From: CAZEJK01 sp964512045 | Lineage (GTDB): Bacteria; Acidobacteriota; Thermoanaerobaculia; Thermoanaerobaculales; Sulfomarinibacteraceae | DNA: 12,230 bases | Assembly: GCA_964512045.1 (NCBI GenBank) | Contig: CAZEJK010000150.1 | Coordinates: 1-12,230, forward strand | Reading direction: 5' to 3' | Shown here: positions 1 to 6,324 of the stretch, piece by piece | Position numbering within the stretch: the first letter of the stretch is position 1 | Layout: every line of letters starts with the position of its first letter | The notes under the pieces: generated by a model | The model's database searches: none | The model's input: the letters and a program-made list of their open reading frames with translations, nothing else | Told to the model about the DNA's origin: nothing | Translations under genes and position numbers: made by a program

Positions 1-66
1 CCCGCCCCCCCAGCCGGCGAGACGCCGGCTTCCACAACGAGAAGAGCGCCGTAATGCGGGTGGGAG
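1..66. repeat. REP/BIME copy with one hairpin lost
   Basis: This copy carries the left arm of the composite repeat seen at 5127, 5918 and 6187. A C-rich leader is followed by a perfect stem of 8 bp (12-19 with 23-30, loop AGA), then TTCCACAACGAG and AAGAGCGCCG. After GCGCCG at about 51 the sequence jumps to GCGGGTGGG (56-64), which resembles the far end of the full repeat. The second hairpin and its TTGTGG foot therefore appear to have been deleted. The repeat sits just beyond the stop codon of the minus-strand hybrid kinase (75), so it would lie in the 3' end of that transcript. It may continue beyond the left edge of the window. Confidence 0.8.
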
Positions 67-74
67 GGGGCCGG

Positions 75-1844
75 CTACGCGCTCTCGCCGGCGCCGATCC
101 GGCGGATTGCGGCGATGAGCTCGGCCGGCCGGCCGCTTTTGGACAGACACTCCTCGGCGCCGGCGTCGAGCATGACGCGGGTGACGTCCGGCTCGTCGAA
201 CATCGTCAGGCCGATGACGTGGGTCTCGGGGTGCGCCTCGAGCAGCCGCCGCGTGGCCTCGTCGCCGGGCAGCCGGGGCATGGAGAAGTCCATGACCACG
301 ACGTCGGGACGGAGCTCGTCGGCGGCGTCCACCGCCGCCTGGCCGTCGCCGACCTCGCGGACGACCTCCATGTCGTCCTCCTCGGCGATCAGCATCGCCA
401 GGCCTTCGCGCATGACCTCGTGGTCGTCGGCGAGGACCACGCGGATGACCCGAGGCTCGGAGGGGGTCTCCTCGTCGAGGCGGACCCTCGTCTCCTCCTC
501 CGGCGGCGCCGGCTCGGCGGTGCGCAGAGCTGGCTGGCTGTCGGTCGGATCGGCGAGCGGGATCTCGAGCCGGACCCTGCAGCCGTCCCCGGGGATGCTC
601 TCCACCTCGATCGCGCCGCCGAGCGCCTCGACACGCTCGCGAATGCCCAAGAGCCCGAGGCCCGGCGGCGGCCCGCCGCGGTCTGCGTAGGTGGGATCGA
701 AGCCTCTGCCCTCATCGTGGACGGCGACCTGCAGATGCCCATTGGTACGCCGGAGCAGCACCTCCGCCTCGGTCACCCCGGCGTGCTTGACGATGTTGAA
801 CAGCAGCTCGCGGACCGCCGCGAACGCCAGCAGGGTGATCGCCTCCGGCGTGTCGCCGATCTCGGCCTCCTCGGCCTCGAGCCGCACCTCCAGGCCGTGC
901 TGGCGCTGCAGACGATGCGCCAGCCAGCGCAGCCCGGCGACCAGACCGTGCTGGCGGAGCACCGTCGGGCTGAGCTCGTGCGACAGGTTGCGCGCCTTCT
1001 CCACGGCCTCACGGAGCAGATCCACCGCGGCGTTCAGCGGCTCGAGGACCTGGGGGCCGTCCTTGACGCGCCCGATGGCGCTTTCCAGGTGGAACCGGAT
1101 CCCCACCAGCACCTGCTGGAGATCGTCATGCAGCAGGACCGCCAGACGCTGGCGCTCGCGGGCCTCGACGCCGGACAGCTCCACCACCAGCCGCCGGAGG
1201 TCGCCGCTGCGCTCCTCGAGCTCGAGCGTGCGCTTGGCGACCCGTTGCTCGAGCTCGTCCTTGAGATCGCGCAGCTCGTCCTCGGCGTGCTTGCGGTCGG
1301 TGATGTCGGTCAGCGTGACCCGGAAGCTCTCGGTGTGCCCCGGCGCCGAGCACGGCATCACCGCGGCGTGGACCCATCGGGTCGACCCGTGGGCGGCCGC
1401 CAGCGGAAGCTCGGCGGAGCGGGACGAGCGGTCAGCAGCCGCGCCGCGGAGCAGTGTGTAGCACCGGTCACGGCCGTCGGGCTGCAGCAGCCGCTCGAAC
1501 CGCTGTCCGATCAGCCGCTCCCGCTCGAGGCCCGTCAGTCGCGCTGCCGCCAGGTTGGCATCGCGCACGGAGCCGTGGTGGTCGAGGGTCAGGTATCCGA
1601 TCGGTGCGAGCTCATACAGGTCGATGTAGCGCTCGTGCGCCACTTCCAGCTCGATCTGAGCCCGGCGCAGCTCCTCGTTCTGGACCTCCAGCTCCGCCTG
1701 ATGAACGGTCAGCTCGTGGATCAGGTCGGCGCTCTCCGCGCTGGCAGCTGCGCTCCCGTCGGCCATCCGCTGCTCGAGCCGGCGTAGCGCCCGCTCCCTG
1801 AGTGCCTCGCGGTCGAGCCACGGGGCGCCGTCGCCAGAGGTCAT
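75..1844 (-). CDS. PAS-HisKA_3 hybrid histidine kinase with C-terminal receiver
   Basis: A 589-residue, probably cytoplasmic sensor kinase with no membrane segment or signal peptide visible. Order: N-terminal coiled coil (about 40-72, with EVQNEELRRAQ), PAS (about 70-185), coiled coil (185-230), HisKA_3 dimerisation domain with phospho-acceptor His239 in LLHDDLQQ, HATPase_c (about 335-430; N-box N350, DEGRGF around D377, GLGLLGIRER), a charged linker, then a receiver (466-589) with acidic D473/D474, phospho-acceptor D519, T547 and K569. No HTH follows the receiver, so the output is unknown. The ATG at 1844 overlaps the stop of the upstream CheB/CheR gene (ATGA) and has AGGAGG 4 nt upstream. 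The frame stays open to 2048, but that extension lies inside the upstream gene and is arginine-rich low-complexity. Family and domains are clear; the signal and partner are inferred to be the upstream protein. Confidence 0.93.
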   Translation of the reverse strand: MTSGDGAPWLDREALRERALRRLEQRMADGSAAASAESADLIHELTVHQAELEVQNEELRRAQIELEVAHERYIDLYELAPIGYLTLDHHGSVRDANLAAARLTGLERERLIGQRFERLLQPDGRDRCYTLLRGAAADRSSRSAELPLAAAHGSTRWVHAAVMPCSAPGHTESFRVTLTDITDRKHAEDELRDLKDELEQRVAKRTLELEERSGDLRRLVVELSGVEARERQRLAVLLHDDLQQVLVGIRFHLESAIGRVKDGPQVLEPLNAAVDLLREAVEKARNLSHELSPTVLRQHGLVAGLRWLAHRLQRQHGLEVRLEAEEAEIGDTPEAITLLAFAAVRELLFNIVKHAGVTEAEVLLRRTNGHLQVAVHDEGRGFDPTYADRGGPPPGLGLLGIRERVEALGGAIEVESIPGDGCRVRLEIPLADPTDSQPALRTAEPAPPEEETRVRLDEETPSEPRVIRVVLADDHEVMREGLAMLIAEEDDMEVVREVGDGQAAVDAADELRPDVVVMDFSMPRLPGDEATRRLLEAHPETHVIGLTMFDEPDVTRVMLDAGAEECLSKSGRPAELIAAIRRIGAGESA

Positions 1845-4810
1845 GAGCCCTCCTCGGCTGCGTGTGCTCGCTCGAACGCCAGCAGAATCCGGTCCGGAGC
1901 GTCGGGAGCGCCTTCGAGCCGCCGGGCGTTGAGCAGGAAGCGGCGGTGGCCGATGCGGGGGAAGTCGTGCTCGACGACGAAGTCGGTCATGATGGTGCTC
2001 TCGGCCAAGATCTCCTCCAGCAGCCGCCGCAGCTCCGCGATGTCCCACTGGCCGTCATCGAGGGCGTACAGCTTGCGCTGCTCGGTAGCGTCGTCAGTGG
2101 TCTGAAACTCCTTCAGAAATGGCTCGTTGGTCTGGACGACCTGTAGCTCGCTGTCGAGCACCAGCAGCGGCTCGCGAACCGTGTCGACGATGCTGGCGAA
2201 CAGGTCGCGGCCGAGCTGGGCGCGCTTGGCGCGGTCGATGTCGACGATGGTCATCACCAGACCCTCGATGACGTTGTCCGCGGTCCGGTACGGCAGGATG
2301 CGGATCATCATCCAGCGGCCTTCTGTGTCCTGAACCTCCCTCTCGATCGGCGTCAGGGTGCCGAGCACCTGCCGGCAGTCGTCGATCAGCTCGTCGTACT
2401 CCAGGCTCGAGGTGAGGTCGGACAGTGGCCGGCCCAGGTCGGAGTCGATCAGGCGGATCACCTCCTGGGCCTTGCGGGTGTAGCGCTTGACCCTGAGGTC
2501 GCCGTCCAGGAACACGGTGGCGACCTGCATGCTGTTGAGCAGGTTGCTCATGTCGTCGTTGCTGCGGGCCAGCGCCTCCACCTTCGACTGCAGCTCGGCG
2601 TTGACGGTGTTCAGCTCCTCGTTGAGCGACTGCAGCTCCTCCTTGGAGGTCTCCAGCTCCTCGTTGGACGACTGCAGCTCCTCGTTGGTGGACTGCAGCT
2701 CCTCATTCGAGCTCTTCAGCTCCTCGTTGGAGGTCTCCAGCTCCTCGACGGTGGTCTGCAGGCTTTCGCGGGTGTAGCGGAGCTCCCGCTCCAGCTGCTC
2801 ACGCTCGTTCGCGGGCAGCGGGACCCCAGGCGCTTCGTCGCTCGGCTCCCCGGTTGGTGGGTCGCTGGATCGAAGGCTGACGAGCACGAGCCCGCGCAGG
2901 CTCTCGGGCGCCTGCAACGGCTCCACGGCCGCCTCGACGGTGATGGTCTCTCCGTTGGTCTGCACGCGGATCCCGCGTTGGACCACCTGCCCGCCCTCGC
3001 TCTTCGCTCTCCGCACCGCTGCGGCGAGATGTGGCCCGAGACCCTCTCGTGCCATGTCCAGGAGCCGGTTGCGCGGCTCCCCCTGCTCGGGCTGGAGAAA
3101 CTGCCCGCAGTGCCCGCACAGGTAAACGACCGTGCCCTGGTCGTCCACCAGCACCGTACATCCCGCCAGCCGTTCGAGCAGGAACCGCTCGATCGTGCGG
3201 GTGAGCGGCTTGGATCGGCCCCGGTACTCTGGCTGCTCGTCCTCGCGGGTGCTGTCGTGGCCACCGCTTCGTCCGCCGGTCTGAAGGCCCGACAGCTGCA
3301 GCGGCTCCGGGGTTGGCGTCTCCCGGCGGCGGAGGATCCGGTGCTGGCGGTCGAGGCTCTCGAACAGTCGCGACGACTCGCCGAGGGACTCGGAGCTGCC
3401 GAGCATCAGCAGCCCGCCGGGCTTGAGCGCGTAGTGGAACGACGGCAGCACCCGCTGCTGAGCTTCGCTGACCAGGTAGATCAAGAGGTTACGGCAGACG
3501 ATCAGGTCGAGCCGCGTGAACGGTGGGTCGGAGATCACGTTCTGCTGAGCGAACACGATCGAGTCGCGGATCTTCTTGTGGATCCGGTAGCCGTCGTCCT
3601 CCTGGGTGAAGTAGTGCTCGAGGTACTCGTGAGGGACGTCCGCAGCGATACCGTGTGGGTAGAGACCGGAGCGCGCCTTCTCGATGGCCTGCGCGTCGAG
3701 GTCCGTGCCGAACACGTGGAGCTCGCATCCGTGCTCGTCCGCAAGCAGCGCCTCATGGAGCACGATGGCGACCGTGTACGCCTCCTCGCCGGTGGCGCAG
3801 CCGGGCACCCACGCGCGGATCGTGTCGTCGTCCGATCGCTCCTCAAGGAGCGTTGGTAGCGCCTCGGTGCGCAGTGTCTCGAACGCCTCGGGATCGCGGA
3901 AGAAGCTGGTGACGCTGATCAGCAGCTCCCGCTGGAGCAGATCGAGCTCGTGGGGGTGGTCGCGGAGGTAGCGGACGTACGTTTGCGGCTCCTCGATCCG
4001 GTGCACGTTCATCCGCCGCTCGATCCGCCGCGCCATGGTGCTGTGCTTGTAGCAGGTGAAGTCGTGGCCAGTGTGGGAACGCAGCCGGACGAGAACGGAG
4101 TGGATGATGTCGTTCGGAAGTCTCGGAGCCTCCTTCGTGCGGGCTGCGAGCTGCAGGAACGGACCGCTGCAGTACTCGGTGAGGAGGCCGGGGAGGTTCT
4201 CGGGGGTGTCGATGTAGTCCACCAAACCGGTGGCGATGGCGGAGTCCGGCATGCCGGCCGAGCCCGCCGAGCCCGGGGACTGGGCCATGACCATGCCGCC
4301 GGCGGCCTTGATCGCCTTGATGCCCAGCGTGCCGTCGTTGCCGGAGCCGGACAGCACGATACCGATGGCGTGCTCCTGCCGGTCCGCTGCCAGGTGCCGG
4401 AAGAACTGGTCGATCGGGTGGTGGGTGGGTGGACCGTTGTCGTGCGCAGCCTGCCCGATCGTGCCGTTGGCGATCGTCAGCGTGGCATCCCGGGCCACGA
4501 GCACGGTGTTCGGGTCGACGGCGAGCCCCGGCTCGGCGTCGGCGACCTCGAGATCGGTGACGTTGCCGAGGAGCTCGGCGAGCAGGCTCTCGCGATCGCG
4601 GGCCACATGGGTGATCACCACGAAGCCGATACCGGGGTCCGAAGGCAGGTTGCCGAAGAACGCCTGCAGCGCCTGCAGACCGCCCGCCGACGCGCCGATG
4701 GCGACGATCGGATGGGGCGTGGCCGGACGATCGGCAGCCGGCCCGGTGGGCGCCGTCTCGTCGGCGCCGGCTCCGTCGCCGGCTGGGTTGTGCTCGCTTG
4801 AGGCGGTCAT
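1841..4810 (-). CDS. CheB-CheR-coiled coil-PAS-PAS fusion protein
   Basis: A 989-residue cytoplasmic protein. A CheB methylesterase domain (about 33-215) has its triad visible: Ser41 in GASAGG, His68 in ITHVARDR, Asp159 in SGSGNDG. A CheR methyltransferase (about 225-495) follows, with TSFFRDPEAF and the SAM-binding GCATGEEAY (337-345), and CRNLLIYL at 439-446. Next come a PAS-like segment (about 535-650) with an unusual CGHC at 565-568, nine heptads of coiled coil (684-746), PAS (about 755-862) and PAS (about 866-985). In this family such a protein often continues into a histidine kinase. Here it stops, and the kinase is the next gene, overlapping by 4 nt. The start at 4810 has AAGGAG five nt upstream; the open frame continues to 5059 but without a good ribosome site. 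CheB and CheR normally demethylate and methylate glutamates of chemoreceptors. No receptor, CheA or CheW is in view, so the substrate is unknown and a non-chemotactic sensory role is inferred. Confidence 0.93.
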   Translation of the reverse strand: MTASSEHNPAGDGAGADETAPTGPAADRPATPHPIVAIGASAGGLQALQAFFGNLPSDPGIGFVVITHVARDRESLLAELLGNVTDLEVADAEPGLAVDPNTVLVARDATLTIANGTIGQAAHDNGPPTHHPIDQFFRHLAADRQEHAIGIVLSGSGNDGTLGIKAIKAAGGMVMAQSPGSAGSAGMPDSAIATGLVDYIDTPENLPGLLTEYCSGPFLQLAARTKEAPRLPNDIIHSVLVRLRSHTGHDFTCYKHSTMARRIERRMNVHRIEEPQTYVRYLRDHPHELDLLQRELLISVTSFFRDPEAFETLRTEALPTLLEERSDDDTIRAWVPGCATGEEAYTVAIVLHEALLADEHGCELHVFGTDLDAQAIEKARSGLYPHGIAADVPHEYLEHYFTQEDDGYRIHKKIRDSIVFAQQNVISDPPFTRLDLIVCRNLLIYLVSEAQQRVLPSFHYALKPGGLLMLGSSESLGESSRLFESLDRQHRILRRRETPTPEPLQLSGLQTGGRSGGHDSTREDEQPEYRGRSKPLTRTIERFLLERLAGCTVLVDDQGTVVYLCGHCGQFLQPEQGEPRNRLLDMAREGLGPHLAAAVRRAKSEGGQVVQRGIRVQTNGETITVEAAVEPLQAPESLRGLVLVSLRSSDPPTGEPSDEAPGVPLPANEREQLERELRYTRESLQTTVEELETSNEELKSSNEELQSTNEELQSSNEELETSKEELQSLNEELNTVNAELQSKVEALARSNDDMSNLLNSMQVATVFLDGDLRVKRYTRKAQEVIRLIDSDLGRPLSDLTSSLEYDELIDDCRQVLGTLTPIEREVQDTEGRWMMIRILPYRTADNVIEGLVMTIVDIDRAKRAQLGRDLFASIVDTVREPLLVLDSELQVVQTNEPFLKEFQTTDDATEQRKLYALDDGQWDIAELRRLLEEILAESTIMTDFVVEHDFPRIGHRRFLLNARRLEGAPDAPDRILLAFERAHAAEEGS
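2573..2761 (-). repeat. 21-bp tandem repeat encoding coiled-coil heptads
   Basis: The DNA repeats with a 21-bp period, visible on the plus strand as recurring CAGCTCCTCGTTGG. It encodes nine successive heptads such as LETSNEE, LQSTNEE and LQSSNEE, at residues 684-746 of the CheB/CheR fusion. This SNEELQ coiled coil is typical of CheB/CheR-PAS proteins, where it joins the enzymatic half to the PAS sensors. The repeat could allow heptad number to change by slippage, but nothing here shows that it does. Confidence 0.85.
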
Positions 4811-5126
4811 GTCGTCTCCTTGCCCCCGACGCTGTCCGGCCGGTCGCTTCGAGGATGTGCGCCCGTCCATCGTACACCCCAGGGCTTGGCCTGTGCGGGG
4901 TGACGAGCGCCCTCTGGCGGTGTCGCCCGTTCTGCACGGGCGAGGACCGGTGTGCCGTCGCCTGGCGTTGGTGATGGCCCGCGTCTCAGTGGTCAGCCAG
5001 TCGCCTCCCTCCGTGCGATCGGTTCGGGCCCCCTGCAGGACCGGATCGCACCTGTCCATCCTGCGCTCGCCGGCCCTCGCCCACCACCGGGACGCGACCG
5101 AACGTTCCCCTGGGGCAACGCCCGAG
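4811..5126. other. Intergenic region upstream of the CheB/CheR operon
   Basis: About 315 bp without a supported gene, lying between the minus-strand CheB/CheR fusion and the first composite repeat. It should hold the promoter of the sensory operon. The only candidate I see is a weak minus-strand -10-like TACGAT (4874-4869), with no good -35. It contains a perfect inverted repeat at 4924-4942, an imperfect one at 5103-5120 (CGTTCCCCTGGGGCAACG), and a short REP-like fragment at 4976-4987 (GGCCCGCGTCTC). Frames remain open here on both strands, but they have no start with a ribosome site and no recognisable protein. Confidence 0.5.
4924..4942. promoter_or_regulatory. Perfect inverted repeat upstream of the CheB/CheR operon
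   Basis: CGCCCGTTCTGCACGGGCG has 7-bp perfect arms and a 5-nt loop, about 115 bp upstream of the CheB/CheR start. It is unlike the REP hairpins, which have a 3-nt TCT or AGA loop. It could be an operator or a hairpin at the end of a transcript; no U-run follows on either strand. The structure is seen directly, and any function is a guess. Confidence 0.35.
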
Positions 5127-5226
5127 CCCGCCCCCCGGCCGGCGAGACGCCGGCCTCCACAATCGATGAGCCCCGCGATCCGGATTGTGGCGGCCCGCGT
5201 CTCGCGGGCCGGGTGGGTGGGTCACG
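5127..5226. repeat. BIME-like composite repeat, upstream of the RAYT gene
   Basis: Two REP-like hairpins face in opposite directions. The left stem is 8 bp (5137-5144 with 5148-5155, loop AGA). The right stem is 9 bp (5191-5199 with 5203-5211, loop TCT). Each hairpin has a CCACAA/TTGTGG foot on the side facing the other. The spacer contains the palindrome ATCCGGAT. The right arm ends in GGGTGGGTGGGTCACGG. The right arm and its end match the copies at 5918 and 6187 closely; the spacer differs (TCGATGAGCCCC in place of CGAGAGGAGCG). The RAYT start codon is 50 nt downstream. Confidence 0.9.
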
Positions 5227-5236
5227 GGGTGTGGAG

Positions 5237-5265
5237 TTGGTGTCGGCTCCCGATTTTGGTACTGT
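5237..5265 (+). promoter_or_regulatory. Possible promoter of the RAYT gene
   Basis: TTGGTG (5237-5242) and TACTGT (5260-5265) are separated by 17 nt, as in a sigma-70-type promoter, but each matches the consensus at only half its positions. Transcription would start around 5272, almost at the ATG at 5276, giving a near-leaderless message. This fits the absence of a Shine-Dalgarno sequence before the gene. The call is weak. Confidence 0.25.
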
Positions 5266-5275
5266 CGCCTCTACC

Positions 5276-5905
5276 ATGCCGAGCACTCATCGAGGGCCGA
5301 TCCCGTTGGAACGGGTGGTTGATCCGCGGACGCTTCCGTTCTCTCCAGGCACCACGCGGGGAGATCTTCCGCATCTCGACAAGGCAGGGTGCACGGCGTT
5401 CGTGACGTTCTGCGGGGCTGGTGGGCGCACGCTGCGCCGGTCTGGTGAGCTCGACCCGGAGGGCTCGTGGTCGCCGGAAGGCATCGCGGCTCGAAGCGAG
5501 CCAGAAGGTGGAGCTCGATCCGGCGTTCTGATTCAGCGAAGCGTGGGGGAGCTGGTCGAAGGAGCACTGCTGCACTTCCAGGGGCAGAGGTATGCGCTGC
5601 ATGCCTGGGTCGTGATGCCGGACCACGTGCACGCGGTCCTGACGTGCTACCCAGAGCATCCCTTGCAGAGCGTGCTGCACTCCTGGAAGTCATTTACCAG
5701 CCATGCCATCAACCGCATGCTAGGTCGCTCCGGGCCCTTCTGGCAGAAGGAGTCGTTCGACCACCTGATCCGCAGCGAGGAGCATGCCCGCCGGTTTCTC
5801 GAGTACGTGGAGACGAACCCTGTGGTAGCCGGGCTCTGTGGCCGTCCTGAGGAGTGGCCGTTTTCCAGCGCGCGATGGCACCATCACGGGACTGTGTCCT
5901 CCTGA
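5276..5905 (+). CDS. REP-associated tyrosine transposase (RAYT, Y1_Tnp/HUH family)
   Basis: A 209-residue single-strand-type transposase of the Y1/HUH superfamily. RGDLPHLDKAG (29-39) followed by AFVTF matches the usual N-terminal start of the fold. The metal-binding HUH motif is His117-Val-His119 in WVVMPDHVHAVL. FWQKESFDHLIRSEEH (155-170) is a RAYT signature, and the catalytic tyrosine is probably Tyr177 in LEYVETNPVVAGL. The length is ordinary for the family and no frameshift or stop is seen, so it looks functional. RAYTs are single-copy, domesticated relatives of IS200/IS605 transposases thought to act on REP hairpins. This one lies between two composite repeats, ending 12 nt before the right one. 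The ATG at 5276 lacks a ribosome site. In-frame GTG (5231, 5240) and TTG (5237) are alternatives, and the frame is open back to 4952 only because it reads through the repeat. It is the only plus-strand gene here. Confidence 0.92.
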   Translation: MPSTHRGPIPLERVVDPRTLPFSPGTTRGDLPHLDKAGCTAFVTFCGAGGRTLRRSGELDPEGSWSPEGIAARSEPEGGARSGVLIQRSVGELVEGALLHFQGQRYALHAWVVMPDHVHAVLTCYPEHPLQSVLHSWKSFTSHAINRMLGRSGPFWQKESFDHLIRSEEHARRFLEYVETNPVVAGLCGRPEEWPFSSARWHHHGTVSS

Positions 5906-5917
5906 CATTGGACGGCG

Positions 5918-6034
5918 GACCCTCCCGCCCCCCGGCCGGCGAGACGCCGGCTTCCACAACGAGAGGAGCGCCGCGATCCGGATTGTGGCGGCCCGCGTCT
6001 CGCGGGCCGGGTGGGTGGGTCACGGAGCTGGCAG
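5918..6034. repeat. BIME-like composite repeat, downstream of the RAYT gene
   Basis: Left hairpin GCCGGCG-AGA-CGCCGGC (5935-5951), then CCACAA, a spacer with the palindrome ATCCGGAT, TTGTGG, and the right hairpin CGGCCCGCG-TCT-CGCGGGCCG (5989-6009). It ends in a G-rich tail and CACGGAGCTGGCAG. It starts 12 nt after the transposase stop codon. Apart from small changes in the C-rich leader and one GGGT unit of the tail, it is the same as the copy at 6187-6302, including shared flanks GACCCT and AGCTGGCAG. Confidence 0.92.
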
Positions 6035-6186
6035 CATTGTGGTTCGCTGGTGAGCACGGCCCGGTCGTGGTGGCCGGCCCTGGCCCCGGTCCAGGAAGCC
6101 GGCAGGCCGACCCCGGACCTCCGAGGCCCTGCCATCACGTTGACGCAGCACCAAGCAGGCTGGTCACAGCCACCGCCCACCCAGCA
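6035..6186. other. Spacer between two composite repeats
   Basis: About 150 bp of unique sequence separating the two near-identical repeats. No start codon with a ribosome site, recognisable protein, promoter or strong hairpin was seen. Together with the repeats it makes up the gene-free stretch 5906-6324. Confidence 0.5.
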
Positions 6187-6302
6187 GACCCTCCCGCACC
6201 CCCAGCCGGCGAGACGCCGGCTTCCACAACGAGAGGAGCGCCGCGATCCGGATTGTGGCGGCCCGCGTCTCGCGGGCCGGGTGGGGGTCACGGAGCTGGC
6301 AG
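6187..6302. repeat. BIME-like composite repeat, downstream of the DNA glycosylase gene
   Basis: Third complete copy. The left stem is 8 bp closed by an A-T pair (6204-6211 with 6215-6222). The right stem is 9 bp (6259-6267 with 6271-6279). Its tail is GGGTGGGGGTCACGG, one GGGT unit shorter than its neighbours. It lies 22 nt beyond the stop codon of the minus-strand glycosylase gene, so its hairpins would form the 3' end of that operon's transcript and could act as a stabiliser or terminator. Confidence 0.92.
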
Positions 6303-6324
6303 TAGCCCCGCTGCCTGCGCCACA

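Noticed and set aside
54..1787. Long plus-strand open frame opposite the left hybrid kinase
   Set aside because: It has no recognisable domain and its composition is that of an antisense high-G+C frame. The minus-strand frame encodes an intact PAS-kinase-receiver.
1845..2048. Longer N-terminus for the left hybrid kinase
   Set aside because: The extension lies wholly within the CheB/CheR gene and is arginine- and proline-rich. The internal ATG has AGGAGG and the ATGA overlap.
4811..5059. Longer N-terminus for the CheB/CheR fusion
   Set aside because: The ATGs at 5059 and 4870 lack good ribosome sites, and the extra residues match no domain. The ATG at 4810 has AAGGAG at proper spacing.
4952..5275. 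Upstream extension of the transposase frame
   Set aside because: The frame passes through the composite repeat and resembles no transposase N-terminus; it is open only because the repeat lacks stops in that frame.
5127..6034. Conventional insertion sequence with terminal inverted repeats
   Set aside because: The flanking repeats are in the same orientation and each is itself an inverted pair. The protein is of RAYT type, not DDE, and no target-site duplication was found.
5127..6302. CRISPR-like array
   Set aside because: There are only three irregularly spaced copies of about 100 bp, each made of paired hairpins, with a transposase between them and no cas genes.
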